Under the pieces are notes generated by a model. The model was not told the DNA's origin, did no database searches, and was given only the letters and a program-made list of their open reading frames with translations. The position numbers and the translations under genes are program-made. Source: an uncultured Chloroflexota bacterium (GTDB lineage Bacteria > Chloroflexota > Anaerolineae > Anaerolineales > Anaerolineaceae). From it: 64,000 nt of DNA. How positions within the stretch are numbered: position 1 is the stretch's first letter; each line of letters starts with the position of its first letter. Positions 35,538 to 44,234 of the stretch are shown here, piece after piece. The stretch lies in assembly GCA_902786265.1 (NCBI GenBank), contig CADACE010000024.1, positions 1-64,000 of the forward strand, given 5' to 3'.

Positions 35538-36695
35538 TTACCGCTTCTGGCGCTTTGAAAGCACATCGAACATGACCGCCAGCATCAGCACGAGGCCCTT
35601 GACAACACGCTGATAGTTGGAATCGATACCCATAATGGACATACCCTGGTTGATCAGACCCATCAAAATCGCACCGATAATGACACCGGAGATCTTCCCA
35701 GTTCCGCCGTAAGCGCTTGCGCCTCCGATAAAGCAGGCAGCAATGGCATCCATTTCATAGCCCTGTCCAAAGGTCGGCTGTGCACCGACTGCGCGGGCTA
35801 CATTCAGGATACCGGCAAGACCGGCCAGGAATCCCATATTCGCGTAAGCAAACCAGAATACGTTGCGGGTATTGACACCGGAAAGGGCTGTTGCCTTCTC
35901 ATTGCCGCCGACCGCATAGAGATAACGGCCGATAGCGGTTCTTGTGGTGACATAGTTATAAATGAGCAGCACCAGCGAGATCCAGATCAGGACGGTCGGG
36001 ATACCCTTATAGGAAGCCAGTTTCCAGGCGATCCAGACGATCAATACCGCAATGATCGCGGCACGGATGTAATCACCCTTCACGGATTGGATTATGCCCA
36101 TCTTCTTCTCAATGGATGATTTGCGGAACTGCAGCACCAGGACGACGGCAGCAATGACAACACCGACGATCATACAGGTCATGTTCAGCCCGTTTCCGTT
36201 GAGGAAATCAGGAATGTAGCAGTCCGCACCGCCGCCGAATATGTTCAGGAAACTCTGATTGGTGATCGATTCCGCATATCCTCCCAGGACCACATTGGAA
36301 AGTCCGCGGAAAGCATACATACCGGCAAGTGTGGCGATAAACGGCGGAACAAAAACCTTCGCGATCCAGAAACCCTGAAATGCACCGATCAGGAGACCGA
36401 CCCCAAGCATTGCCAGGACCGCGATCCACATGTTTATCCCGTTTTTCATCATAACAACACCGATCGCGCCGGTAAAACAGACAACGGAACCGACTGCCAG
36501 GTCAATGTTGCCGCCCGTCAGAATACAAAGCAGCATGCCTGAAGCCAGAACAAAGACATAACCGTTCTGTGAGATCAGGTTATTAATGTTTTGAGGGTAA
36601 AGAATTCTTCCCTGTGTCGTGATGGAAAAGAAAATCGCAACCGCAACCAGGGCAAGAACCATGGTATATTTTTTGAAAAATTCACCGACCTTCAT
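35538..36695 (-). CDS. mmsB: Multiple-monosaccharide ABC transporter permease (first copy)
   Basis: A 385-residue CUT2 permease with about ten helices. LTGGNIDLAVGS near 60, PPFIATLAGMYAFRGLS near 116 and GGASAYGGTGKISG near 330 mark the family. It begins 2 bases after the ATPase stop with AAGGGGGG as ribosome-binding site, so translation is tightly coupled. The paralogue at 34308 follows after 18 bases. The symbol reflects the multiple-monosaccharide transporter naming; the actual sugar is inferred from the ChvE-like binding protein and from the xylA/xylB neighbours. Confidence 0.88.
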   Translation of the reverse strand: MKVGEFFKKYTMVLALVAVAIFFSITTQGRILYPQNINNLISQNGYVFVLASGMLLCILTGGNIDLAVGSVVCFTGAIGVVMMKNGINMWIAVLAMLGVGLLIGAFQGFWIAKVFVPPFIATLAGMYAFRGLSNVVLGGYAESITNQSFLNIFGGGADCYIPDFLNGNGLNMTCMIVGVVIAAVVLVLQFRKSSIEKKMGIIQSVKGDYIRAAIIAVLIVWIAWKLASYKGIPTVLIWISLVLLIYNYVTTRTAIGRYLYAVGGNEKATALSGVNTRNVFWFAYANMGFLAGLAGILNVARAVGAQPTFGQGYEMDAIAACFIGGASAYGGTGKISGVIIGAILMGLINQGMSIMGIDSNYQRVVKGLVLMLAVMFDVLSKRQKR

Positions 36696-36697
36696 GC

Positions 36698-38242
36698 TTA
36701 ATCCCCCCTTCCGGACTGCAGGATCAACGCCATGATGTTTTCCTGTGTGGCGTCTTTCGCTTTCATTTCACCGAGAATTTTTCCGGCATTCATGATATAG
36801 ATCCGGTCGCTCATGCCGAGAACTTCCGGCAATTCGGAGGAAATCATCAATACGCATTTTCCGGCGGCTGCCAGATCATTGATAATGCAGTAGATCTCAT
36901 ATTTCGCCCCGACATCGATACCGCGGGTCGGTTCATCAAGGATCATGATATCCGGATCCGCGAACATCCATTTCGCCAGCAGGACTTTCTGCTGGTTGCC
37001 GCCGGAGAGATTGCCGACCAGTTGTTCAACTGTCGGTGTCTTGATGGAGAGCTTTTCCCGATATTCCTGGGCGACCGCGTATTCTTTATCTCCGTCGATC
37101 ACGGAATTGTTCGCGATGGCATTCAGATTGGCAAGCGAAGTGTTGACCTTGATGGACTGGGAAAGCACAAGGCCGTTGCCTTTGCGGTCTTCGGTAACAT
37201 AAGCGATCTTGTGTTTGATCGCGTCCGCCTCGCTCTTTTTGAGTTTGATTTCCTTCCCGTCAAGCTTCAGCGTTCCGGTGCAGTTCACACCGTAGGACTG
37301 GCCGAAAATGCTCATGGCCAGTTCAGTCCGGCCGGCACCCATCAGCCCGTAAATGCCGACCACTTCGCCGCTGCGGACGTTGATGGAGACATTATCAACA
37401 ACTTTCCGTTCCGGATACAGCGGATGATGGACCGTCCAGTTATCGACTTCCATCCGGATATCACCGATTTTCACGCCTTCGCGTTTCGGGAAACGGTTGG
37501 TCATTTCACGTCCGACCATACCCTTGATGATGCGTTCTTCGCTGATGGGTTCAGGTCCGTGATTATCCAGCGTTTCGATGGTGCTGCCGTCACGGACAAC
37601 GGTAATTTTATCCGCCACATACGCGACCTCGTTCAGCTTATGGGTGATGATGATCATGGTCATACCCTGTTTCTTGAACGAAAGCATGAGGTCCAGCAGT
37701 GCGCGGGAATCTTCTTCATTCAGGGAGGATGTAGGTTCATCCAAAATCAGCAGCTTCGCCTGCTTCGCAAGAGCTTTGGCAATTTCAACAAGCTGCTGTT
37801 TGCCGGTACCGATGGTTTTCACCTGTACCTTAGAGCTTTCTGTGAGGCCGACCATTTTCAGATATTTATCAGCCTCGGAATAGGTTGTGTTCCAGTCGAT
37901 CGCGTATTTACTGCCGCGCTCGTTGCCCAGATACATGTTTTCGCCGATCGTCATTTCGGGAATCAAAGCCAGTTCCTGGTGGATAATGACGATGCCTCTC
38001 CGTTCCGAATCTTTGATGTTCGAGAACTTCATGACCTGCCCGTCGTAAATGATGTCGCCTGTATAGGTTCCATAAGGATAAATGCCGCTCAGTACATTCA
38101 TGAGCGTGCTCTTTCCCGCTCCGTTTTCTCCAACCAGGGCATGGATCTCTCCGCGCTCCACCTGGAGATTTACATTGTCAAGAGCCTTTACGCCGGGGAA
38201 GGTCTTTGTGATATTCTTCATTTCCAGTAAAATATCAGCCAT
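36698..38242 (-). CDS. mmsA: Multiple-monosaccharide ABC transporter ATP-binding protein (double ATPase)
   Basis: A 514-residue protein with two fused ABC ATPase domains, as in XylG/MglA/GguA. The first has Walker [10 protein letters not shown] (38-46) and Walker [16 protein letters not shown]. The second has a degenerate P-loop (GLMGAGRTE) and the signature LSGGNQQKV near 415 followed by [18 protein letters not shown] precedes the ATG. The gene sits between the binding-protein gene, separated by a strong hairpin, and two permease genes, which is the usual order. It powers import of monosaccharides at the inner membrane. Confidence 0.93.
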   Translation of the reverse strand: MADILLEMKNITKTFPGVKALDNVNLQVERGEIHALVGENGAGKSTLMNVLSGIYPYGTYTGDIIYDGQVMKFSNIKDSERRGIVIIHQELALIPEMTIGENMYLGNERGSKYAIDWNTTYSEADKYLKMVGLTESSKVQVKTIGTGKQQLVEIAKALAKQAKLLILDEPTSSLNEEDSRALLDLMLSFKKQGMTMIIITHKLNEVAYVADKITVVRDGSTIETLDNHGPEPISEERIIKGMVGREMTNRFPKREGVKIGDIRMEVDNWTVHHPLYPERKVVDNVSINVRSGEVVGIYGLMGAGRTELAMSIFGQSYGVNCTGTLKLDGKEIKLKKSEADAIKHKIAYVTEDRKGNGLVLSQSIKVNTSLANLNAIANNSVIDGDKEYAVAQEYREKLSIKTPTVEQLVGNLSGGNQQKVLLAKWMFADPDIMILDEPTRGIDVGAKYEIYCIINDLAAAGKCVLMISSELPEVLGMSDRIYIMNAGKILGEMKAKDATQENIMALILQSGRGD

Positions 38243-38293
38243 TTTATTTCTCCGCTCCTTATGTCGCGTGGAATTGACCCGGTCTTTTTCATG

Positions 38294-38325
38294 AAAAGAT
38301 ACAGGCGGGAACCCCCGCCTGTATC
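38294..38325 (-). terminator. Hairpin after the ChvE-like gene
   Basis: GATACAGGCGGG and CCCGCCTGTATC form a perfect 12-bp stem around a short loop, followed on the minus strand by TTTTC. It probably limits read-through into mmsA so that the binding protein is made in excess. Confidence 0.8.
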
Positions 38326-38345
38326 AAAATGCTAACTCTTACAAA

Positions 38346-39386
38346 CTATTTCAGCTGATCTTCGGTGTAGTAACCGGAGTCGATGAGCAGTTCCTTGTAG
38401 TTGTCCGCGCTGGCGAAGACCGGTTCGCACAGGAAGGACGGAACAACGATAACGTTGTTGTTGTAGGTTTCGGTGTCGTTGACGTCGACTTCTTCACCCT
38501 TGAGGATCTGACCAACCATCTTCACGACCTGGGCAGCCAGTGTGCGGGTATCCTTGAAGACGGACATGGCCTGTTTGCCGGCGATCATGTTCTTGGTGTT
38601 GGCGATGTCGCAGTCCTGACCGGTGATGATCGGGTAGGTGCCATTGTAGTTGGCAGCCAGAGCGTTGGCAACACCCAGAGCGGTGGAGTCATTGGAGCAG
38701 AGCCAGGCATCCAGGTTTGTGCCATCGGCATAGAAGGAGGACAGGATGTTCTCGGCGCGGTTCTGAGCAACTTCGGTAGCCCAGGTCGGGGTAGCAACTT
38801 CAGTGAAGTCGATCTGACCGGATTTGACAACCAGTTTGCCGGATTCGATGTAGGGCATCAGGACATCGATAGCGCCCTGATAGAAGTAGCGGGCATTATT
38901 GTCGCCCGGGTCGCCGGCGGTGATTTCAATGATGAACGGGCCTTCAGCATTGTCGAGGTCCAGAGCATCCTTCACATAGGTACCCTGAATGGTACCGACC
39001 ATGTAGTTGTTGAAGGTGGCATAGTAGGAAACCCAGTCGGAATCCATCAGAAGGCGGTCGTAGGCGATGACGGGGATTTCATTTTCCTTCGCCAGGGCCA
39101 GAGCGGAACCCAGGGAGGAACCTTCAATAGCGGAGATGACCAGAACGTCGCAGCCGCTGTTGATCATGTTTTCAACCTGGGAAAGCTGAGTCTGAACATC
39201 GTTGGAAGCGAACTGAAGGTCAACTTCGTAACCGGCAGCTTCGAGCTGAGCCTGCATGTTGGCGCCATCCTGGTTCCAGCGCTGCAGATCCTTTGTCGGC
39301 ATGGAAACGCCGACCTTTTCAGCAAAAGCGGCAGTGGCTGTCAGACACAGAGCCAGAGCAAGCAAAACAAATAATACTTTTTTCAT
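38346..39386 (-). CDS. chvE: Multiple-monosaccharide ABC transporter substrate-binding protein, ChvE type
   Basis: A 346-residue periplasmic-type binding protein of SBP family 4. The Sec signal peptide covers about 1-22 (ATAAFAE) and has no lipobox cysteine. GVSMPTKDLQRWNQDG just after it and VQTQLSQVENMI near 65 match the ChvE/MmsB-associated group, which binds several aldoses. AAAGGAG precedes the ATG. A good promoter lies upstream (39466-39495). It heads the operon with mmsA and two permeases and is the highest-expressed member by design. Confidence 0.92.
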   Translation of the reverse strand: MKKVLFVLLALALCLTATAAFAEKVGVSMPTKDLQRWNQDGANMQAQLEAAGYEVDLQFASNDVQTQLSQVENMINSGCDVLVISAIEGSSLGSALALAKENEIPVIAYDRLLMDSDWVSYYATFNNYMVGTIQGTYVKDALDLDNAEGPFIIEITAGDPGDNNARYFYQGAIDVLMPYIESGKLVVKSGQIDFTEVATPTWATEVAQNRAENILSSFYADGTNLDAWLCSNDSTALGVANALAANYNGTYPIITGQDCDIANTKNMIAGKQAMSVFKDTRTLAAQVVKMVGQILKGEEVDVNDTETYNNNVIVVPSFLCEPVFASADNYKELLIDSGYYTEDQLK

Positions 39387-39465
39387 AACAACAAACTCCT
39401 TTTTTTATTGCCCTTCCGGGCTGTTCAAAGAACACATTTTCAGCGTTCTTTAAAAAACTATAAGA

Positions 39466-39495
39466 ATTTTAAGTCAAAGTCACATTATCTGTCAA
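39466..39495 (-). promoter_or_regulatory. Promoter of the ChvE/MmsAB operon
   Basis: On the minus strand TTGACA (39495-39490) and TAAAAT (39471-39466) are 18 bases apart. Just downstream, AAAGAAC (39427-39433) and GTTCTTT (39445-39451) form an inverted repeat in the leader that could be an operator. Neither of the two sugar-gene palindromes described below occurs in this 198-base gap. Confidence 0.7.
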
Positions 39496-39584
39496 GCGAT
39501 ATCACGTAATAATTTTTGCACTTATTTTTATTACAAATAACACTTTTTCGGCTGACAACGGACTGCTGACTCCTTACGGCAAAA

Positions 39585-40895
39585 TCAGCCAAACATCACC
39601 TGGTTCATCACCGCTTCCAGATATTCCTGGCGGCCGGAGGTGTTGGTCTTGACATCGCCCATCGCGAGGGCATATTCTTCCAGTTCCTGAACGGTTGCGG
39701 TGCCGTCAACGATCTTCTTACCGATACCGCTGTTGTAGCTGGAGTAGCGCTCTTCAACGAATTTATCGATGCGCCCGTCTTTGATGAGCTTGTCAGCCAT
39801 GCGCAGACCGAGAGCAAAGGAATCCATACCCATGATATGAGCATTGAAGATGTCATCCAGTCCGCAGGACGGACGGCGGGTCTTGGAGTCGAAGTTCAAA
39901 CCGCCCTTTTCAAAGCCGCCGGCCTTGAGGACTTCGTACATCGCAAGTGTTGTATCATAGACATTGTACGGGAATTCATCCGTATCCCAGCCAAGCAGCA
40001 TATCACCAATGTTGGCATCCACGGAACCGAAGTAACCTTCGGTGCGGGCAACGCGCAGCTCATGCTGGAAGGTATGGCCGGCCAGTGTGCCGTGGTTGGC
40101 TTCGATGTTCAGCTTCATATCGAGGCCGTACTTGCGCAGGAAGCCGATAACAGTTGCGGAATCGAAATCATACTGGTGTTTGGTCGGTTCCTTCGGTTTC
40201 GGTTCAATATAGAAGTTGCCCTTGAAACCGATGCTGCGGCCGTATTCGATTTCCATGCGGAGCAGGCGCGCCATGTTATCCAGTTCCAGCCCCATGTTGG
40301 TGTTCAGCAGGGTATCATAGCCTTCACGTCCGCCCCAGAAGGTATAGCCTTCAGCGCCAAGGCGGGTGCCGATCTCAATGGCTTTCTTGGCCTGCGCGGC
40401 AGCATATGCGAAGGCATCGGCATTCGGGGAAGTTCCGGCACCGTGCATATAGCGGGGATTGCCGAACATATTGGCGGTATCCCAGAGCAGCTTCTTGCCG
40501 GTTTCCTTCATTCTGGCTTCGATCAGGTCGACAATGACATCCAGATTTTTGTTGGTTTCAGCCAGGTTGTCACCTTCGGGAGCAATATCACGATCATGGA
40601 AAGCAAAGAATTCGATACCGGTCTTGTCCATAATTTCAAAGCCGGCTTCCACCTTGGCTTTTGCCAGGTCCATCGGATCACTGGTACCGAAAGACTTGTC
40701 AACAGTTCCTACGCCGAACATATCCGTGCCGTTGGCGCAAAGGGTGTGCCACCAGGCCATGGAAAAGCGCAGGTGATCCTTCATCTTTCGTCCGGCGATC
40801 ACTTCATCCGGATTGTAAAACTTAAAAGCCAAAGGATTATCACTCTGAGGTCCCTCATATTGAATCTTCGGGATATTCGGGAAAAATTCTGTCAT
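39585..40895 (-). CDS. xylA: Xylose isomerase
   Basis: A 436-residue TIM-barrel enzyme converting D-xylose to D-xylulose with divalent metal ions. [12 protein letters not shown] contains H100 and D103 of the active site; [15 protein letters not shown] and [11 protein letters not shown] (metal/sugar ligands) are intact, and the length is that of class II enzymes. The ATG at 40895 opens [11 protein letters not shown]; the frame remains open to a GTG at 40937, but that extension is encoded by the regulator operator and is therefore not coding. AAAGGAG lies 14 bases upstream. Two LacI-type operators precede the gene. With xylB it feeds xylose into the pentose phosphate pathway. Confidence 0.96.
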   Translation of the reverse strand: MTEFFPNIPKIQYEGPQSDNPLAFKFYNPDEVIAGRKMKDHLRFSMAWWHTLCANGTDMFGVGTVDKSFGTSDPMDLAKAKVEAGFEIMDKTGIEFFAFHDRDIAPEGDNLAETNKNLDVIVDLIEARMKETGKKLLWDTANMFGNPRYMHGAGTSPNADAFAYAAAQAKKAIEIGTRLGAEGYTFWGGREGYDTLLNTNMGLELDNMARLLRMEIEYGRSIGFKGNFYIEPKPKEPTKHQYDFDSATVIGFLRKYGLDMKLNIEANHGTLAGHTFQHELRVARTEGYFGSVDANIGDMLLGWDTDEFPYNVYDTTLAMYEVLKAGGFEKGGLNFDSKTRRPSCGLDDIFNAHIMGMDSFALGLRMADKLIKDGRIDKFVEERYSSYNSGIGKKIVDGTATVQELEEYALAMGDVKTNTSGRQEYLEAVMNQVMFG

Positions 40896-40924
40896 ATTTA
40901 CTTCTTGAACTCCTTTCCTCGATT

Positions 40925-40938
40925 CGTGCTCGTGCACG
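40925..40938. promoter_or_regulatory. LacI-type operator O1 of xylA
   Basis: CGTGCTCGTGCACG, a near-perfect palindrome. It lies directly downstream of the TATAAA box, so a bound repressor would block initiation. An identical sequence lies 62 bases upstream. Confidence 0.75.
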
Positions 40939-40986
40939 TTTTTATAAAAAAATTAAAAGCTTTTGAATCGCTTTTACTTCCGGATT

Positions 40987-41000
40987 CGTGCTCGTGCACG
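40987..41000. promoter_or_regulatory. LacI-type operator O2 of xylA
   Basis: CGTGCTCGTGCACG, identical to the operator at 40925. The 62-base spacing is close to six helical turns, which would place both sites on the same face of the DNA and allow looping by a tetrameric repressor or co-operative binding. Confidence 0.75.
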
Positions 41001-41071
41001 AAAACCCGCTAAAAAAAATGAACACTCGTATTGTTTATAAAGATTTTACTGATATTGATTTTTTATGTCTA

Positions 41072-41108
41072 ATGACTTTTGTCAGTTATTTTTAGTGACA
41101 GAGGTCAT
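41072..41108. promoter_or_regulatory. Two degenerate ATGACA-N2-TGTCAT sites upstream of xylA
   Basis: ATGACTTTTGTCAG (41072-41085) and GTGACAGAGGTCAT (41095-41108) each match the palindrome seen in the two CUT1 control regions in 10 of 12 defined positions. They lie upstream of the xylA promoter. Confidence 0.45.
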
Positions 41109-41115
41109 TTTTTTA

Positions 41116-41182
41116 GGGTATAGGAGTCAGGGACCAGGGATCAGGTGTAAATCCTAGACCCTATACCCTGACCCCTATACCC
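41116..41182. repeat. Heptamer-periodic inverted repeat between xylB and xylA
   Basis: GGGTATAGGAGTCAGGG (41116-41132) and CCCTGACCCCTATACCC (41166-41182) are inverted repeats of 17 bases with one mismatch. Both arms and part of the centre follow a 7-base period. The hairpin could stop or stabilise xylB transcripts. Confidence 0.75.
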
Positions 41183-41190
41183 TGTAATTC

Positions 41191-42672
41191 CTACATCCCT
41201 GCCAGATCGGCAAACAGCTGCTTGCAGGCAGGATAGATCTTGCGGAATTTGTCATAGCGTTCCTGGTACAGCGCTTTCATATCCGCTTCCGGCTCCACGG
41301 TTTCCGCGACATGGACCAGCGCGTCACAGGCAGTCCGCACATCCGGATACAACCCGGCGCCTACCATGGCAAGGATCGCTGCGCCATATCCCGGGCCCTG
41401 TTCCGTCTGCGGGATATCCAGCGGAATGCCCAGCACATTGGCCATCATCTGCCGCCACAGCGGAGATTTGGAACCGCCGCCGCAGATCATCGAGCGAGAA
41501 ATATCGATCCCAAGTCCCTTCGCGACCTCAAAGGAATCACGGATCGCGAAACAGACCCCTTCCAGGACCGCAAGGACCATATCGGCACGGGATGTATCCA
41601 TCCGCAGACCGATAAAGGTTCCGCTGGCATTGGTATCATTGATCGGGCTGCGTTCTCCCATCAGGTAGGGCAGGAAGAATACATGATTCCGCCCGTAAGA
41701 CTCAGGGGAGATTTGTGCCTGTTCTCCTGCATAATCGTCCGTCTTCAGAATATCTTCACAGAACCATTTGTTGCAGGAAGCGGCGGAAAGCATGCAGCCC
41801 ATCAGATGGAATTTCCCGTCCGAGTGGGCAAAAGCGTGCAGGCTGTTGCCGGAATCGACACCGAAGGTATCCGAAGAAATGAAGATCGTCCCGGATGTAC
41901 CCAGGGAAATGTTGCAGGCTCCGTTGCCGACTGTTCCGGTTCCGACTGCCGCCGCGGCATTGTCACCCGCACCGGCTGTGACCTTCACGCCTTCCGGCAG
42001 ACCGAGCTTCGCGGCGACTTCCGGTTTGATCGTACCGATCACGTCATAGCTTTCAAACAGCGCCGGCATCTGCTTTTCGGTCACGCCGCAGATCTGCAGC
42101 ATTTCCGGAGACCAGGCCTTATGCTCTACGTCCAGTAGCAGCATGCCGGAGGCATCGGAATAATCGCAGCTGTGAACACCGGTCAGGCAGTAAGCGACAT
42201 AATCCTTCGGGAGCATGATCTTTTGGATCCGGTCAAATTTTTCAGGTTCATTGTTCCGCATCCACAGGATCTTCGGCGCGGTGAACCCGGCAAAGGCAAT
42301 ATTCCCGGTCCATTGGCTCAGTTTATCCTTGCCGATCGTGTTATTCAGGTAATCAACTTCCGCGAACGTCCGTCCGTCATTCCACAGGATCGCCGGGCGG
42401 ATCACCTCGTCATTCTCATCCAGGACAACAAGTCCGTGCATCTGCCCCGCCACGGAAAGCGCCGCGACATCCTGCGCGTCAAACCCTTTCATCAGTTCCG
42501 GAATGCCTTCCAGGCAGGCATTCCACCAGCCGGACGGCTCCTGTTCGCTCCAACCCGGCTGCGGGAAGATGAGCGGATATTCTTTTGTGACCGTATTCAG
42601 GATCTCACCCTTTTCATTAACCAGTAAGAGCTTCGTTGCTGAAGTTCCCAGATCTACACCGATAAATAACAT
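41191..42672 (-). CDS. xylB: Xylulokinase
   Basis: A 493-residue FGGY-family sugar kinase that phosphorylates D-xylulose with ATP in the cytoplasm. GVDLGTSATK (5-14) is the phosphate-binding loop, SVAGQMHGLV near 73-82 the sugar-binding segment, and GTSGTIF and MGERSPINDTNASG follow in the C-terminal half, as in XylB. GAGGAG precedes the ATG. It lies upstream of xylA on the same strand, separated by a long control region, so the two may be transcribed separately. The symbol rests on family motifs together with the xylA neighbourhood. Confidence 0.93.
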   Translation of the reverse strand: MLFIGVDLGTSATKLLLVNEKGEILNTVTKEYPLIFPQPGWSEQEPSGWWNACLEGIPELMKGFDAQDVAALSVAGQMHGLVVLDENDEVIRPAILWNDGRTFAEVDYLNNTIGKDKLSQWTGNIAFAGFTAPKILWMRNNEPEKFDRIQKIMLPKDYVAYCLTGVHSCDYSDASGMLLLDVEHKAWSPEMLQICGVTEKQMPALFESYDVIGTIKPEVAAKLGLPEGVKVTAGAGDNAAAAVGTGTVGNGACNISLGTSGTIFISSDTFGVDSGNSLHAFAHSDGKFHLMGCMLSAASCNKWFCEDILKTDDYAGEQAQISPESYGRNHVFFLPYLMGERSPINDTNASGTFIGLRMDTSRADMVLAVLEGVCFAIRDSFEVAKGLGIDISRSMICGGGSKSPLWRQMMANVLGIPLDIPQTEQGPGYGAAILAMVGAGLYPDVRTACDALVHVAETVEPEADMKALYQERYDKFRKIYPACKQLFADLAGM

Positions 42673-42702
42673 TTGCGCTCCTCATACTTCTTTATGTATT
42701 AA

Positions 42703-42772
42703 TGGGACAGAGGGGACGGTTCTCTTCTGTGACCCATTTTTCGGGACATTGAGAACCGTCCCCTCTGTCCCA
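42703..42772. repeat. 22-bp perfect inverted repeat of the GGGACAGAGGGGACGG type
   Basis: The arms at 42703-42724 and 42751-42772 are exact reverse complements, starting TGGGACAGAGGGGACGG. The central part (TGTGACCC, CGGGACA) is related too. Fourteen bases of the arm (GGACGGTTCTCTTC) recur in the terminator at 46336, and a weaker relative lies at 26705. This looks like a dispersed intergenic repeat family. Confidence 0.85.
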
Positions 42773-43005
42773 AACCAAAACCACCAACCGGATTTTTCCG
42801 CTTGTTTTTGACAGCAATACGAAGTTCATTGAATATGATAACCCATTTTTCAAAATTATCAAGGGTTGAATTTTGACACAAAAACATATATTGGAAAGAA
42901 AGCCAATCTGAATCCAATTTGCCATCAATTCCGTTTCCGTGTTTTTAAAATATTTTGTATTCTCCTGAAACGGCATATAACATCATTATATGATATTCTG
43001 CCCGT

Positions 43006-43019
43006 CGTGCACGTGCACA
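43006..43019. promoter_or_regulatory. LacI-type operator in the lacI/xylB region
   Basis: CGTGCACGTGCACA, matching the xylA operators. It lies 8 bases upstream of the lacI -35 box and overlaps the expected -35 position of a leftward promoter, which suggests autoregulation and possibly xylB control. Confidence 0.7.
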
Positions 43020-43027
43020 ATATCACC

Positions 43028-43055
43028 TTGTCAATATTGCCATTGCGTTTATAAT
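43028..43055 (+). promoter_or_regulatory. Promoter of the LacI-family regulator
   Basis: TTGTCA (43028-43033), 16-base spacer, TATAAT (43050-43055). Transcription should begin near 43062, which excludes the GTG at 43066 as a comfortable start and supports the ATG at 43108. Confidence 0.75.
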
Positions 43056-43107
43056 GTGATATAGTGTGGAAAAGAACAGACAAGAATTTGAAAAGGAAGA
43101 GGGGAAA

Positions 43108-44136
43108 ATGCCGGTAACGATCAAGGATATAGCAAAAGCAGCCAACGTGTCCCGCGGGACAGTTGACCGCGCGCTGAACGACAGGGGCGGAGTCAATCCT
43201 GATGTCTCCGCGCGGATCAAAACGCTTGCTTCGGAAATGGGCTATAAACCGAACACGATCGCCAAGGCATTGGCCACCCACACAAAACCGGTCCGGATCG
43301 GTGTGATCATCAACAGCCTCGGGAATCCCTTCTTTGATCAGGTCCTGGACGGAATTGAATCCGCGGTAGAAAGCCTGCATGACTACGGCATCTCTCTGGA
43401 TATCCGCAAGATCCGCGGGTATGATCCGCAGCGGCAGCTGTATGAGCTCAAACTGCTGCAGGATATCGGCATCGACGGGCTGGTCATTACCCCTGTCAGC
43501 GACGCAAAAGTCCGGAACGCGCTGAACGAAATGATCCGCGGCGGGATCCAGGTGACATGCTGCAACCTGGATATCGACGACGTGAATTATCAGGCATACA
43601 TTGGCTGCGATTATTATTGCAGCGGTCAGACCGCGGGAGAAATTATCGGCGTTACGACGCACGGCGAGGCAAATCTCGCTGTCATCACCAGCTCCCACGC
43701 GCTCTATACCCATGAAATGCGGGTCAAAGGCGCCGAAAGCGTGCTGAAAAAATATCCCAATATCCACATCTGCGAATATATCGAAGCCGGAGATGATGAA
43801 GATATCTCCTATCATGAGGTCATGCGGCTGCTGAAGCAGAACAAGAAAATCGACATTCTCTATTTCGTCACCGGCGGTACCACAGGCGGACTGCAGGCTA
43901 TCCATGACATGCATCATGAAAACCGGCTGAAGGTCTATGCGTTTGACCAGATCCCGGCTGTCATCGAAGACCTCAAAAGCGGGCTGGTAGTTTCCACCAT
44001 TGACCAGCAGCCTTTTATGCAGGGGTTTCAATCTGTCCGTACCCTTTTTGACGCGATCATGTCAAAGCACACTCCGACAAGAAAACGAATTATTACGGAA
44101 TTGAACATTAAGAACCGCTATAACATTTCCTATTAA
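43108..44136 (+). CDS. LacI-family transcriptional regulator of xylose genes
   Basis: A 342-residue repressor. The N-terminal helix-turn-helix and hinge are VTIKDIAKAANVSRGTVDRA and on to about residue 60. A periplasmic-binding-protein-like sensor domain follows (IGVIINSLGNPFFDQVL to the end), ending in the IDQQPFMQGF segment typical of monosaccharide-sensing members. The ATG at 43108 follows GGAAGAGGGG; a GTG at 43066 would lie at the transcription start. It sits between xylB/xylA and the GH3 gene, and all three have the same palindromic operator, so it most likely represses them in the absence of xylose or a xylo-oligosaccharide. The inducer is inference. Confidence 0.92.
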   Translation: MPVTIKDIAKAANVSRGTVDRALNDRGGVNPDVSARIKTLASEMGYKPNTIAKALATHTKPVRIGVIINSLGNPFFDQVLDGIESAVESLHDYGISLDIRKIRGYDPQRQLYELKLLQDIGIDGLVITPVSDAKVRNALNEMIRGGIQVTCCNLDIDDVNYQAYIGCDYYCSGQTAGEIIGVTTHGEANLAVITSSHALYTHEMRVKGAESVLKKYPNIHICEYIEAGDDEDISYHEVMRLLKQNKKIDILYFVTGGTTGGLQAIHDMHHENRLKVYAFDQIPAVIEDLKSGLVVSTIDQQPFMQGFQSVRTLFDAIMSKHTPTRKRIITELNIKNRYNISY

Positions 44137-44142
44137 CAAATT

Positions 44143-44156
44143 CGTGCACGAGCACA
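44143..44156. promoter_or_regulatory. LacI-type operator before the GH3 gene
   Basis: CGTGCACGAGCACA. It ends 7 bases before a TATACT box (44164-44169), so it covers the -35/spacer region of the GH3 promoter and a bound repressor would exclude RNA polymerase. Confidence 0.75.
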
Positions 44157-44163
44157 ACTATGC

Positions 44164-44169
44164 TATACT
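44164..44169 (+). promoter_or_regulatory. -10 box of the GH3 gene
   Basis: TATACT, 66 bases before the ATG at 44235; the -35 region coincides with the operator. Confidence 0.6.
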
Positions 44170-44234
44170 ATTCGTGTGACATTTATACCGCTGTATCTGT
44201 CACATCTGAAATAACCCAAAAGGCAGGAAAGACC

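Larger units (their letters stand above)
40896..41190 (-). promoter_or_regulatory. xylA control region
   Basis: Contains, in order toward the gene: the heptamer inverted repeat (41116-41182), two degenerate ATGACA-N2-TGTCAT sites (41072-41085 and 41095-41108), a LacI-type operator (40987-41000), a TATAAA box on the minus strand (40946-40941) and a second LacI-type operator (40925-40938) covering the expected start of transcription. No gene is seen in it. Confidence 0.65.
42673..43107. promoter_or_regulatory. Divergent control region of xylB and lacI
   Basis: No gene is seen. From the xylB side it holds a 22-bp perfect inverted repeat (42703-42772), about 200 bases of featureless AT-rich DNA, a leftward TATAAT (42990-42985), the LacI-type operator at 43006-43019 and the rightward lacI promoter at 43028-43055. 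One operator may thus control both directions; xylB would then have a long leader containing the hairpin. Confidence 0.55.

Noticed and set aside
37022..38230. 402-codon plus-strand frame opposite mmsA
   Set aside because: Shadow of a double ABC ATPase with all motifs.
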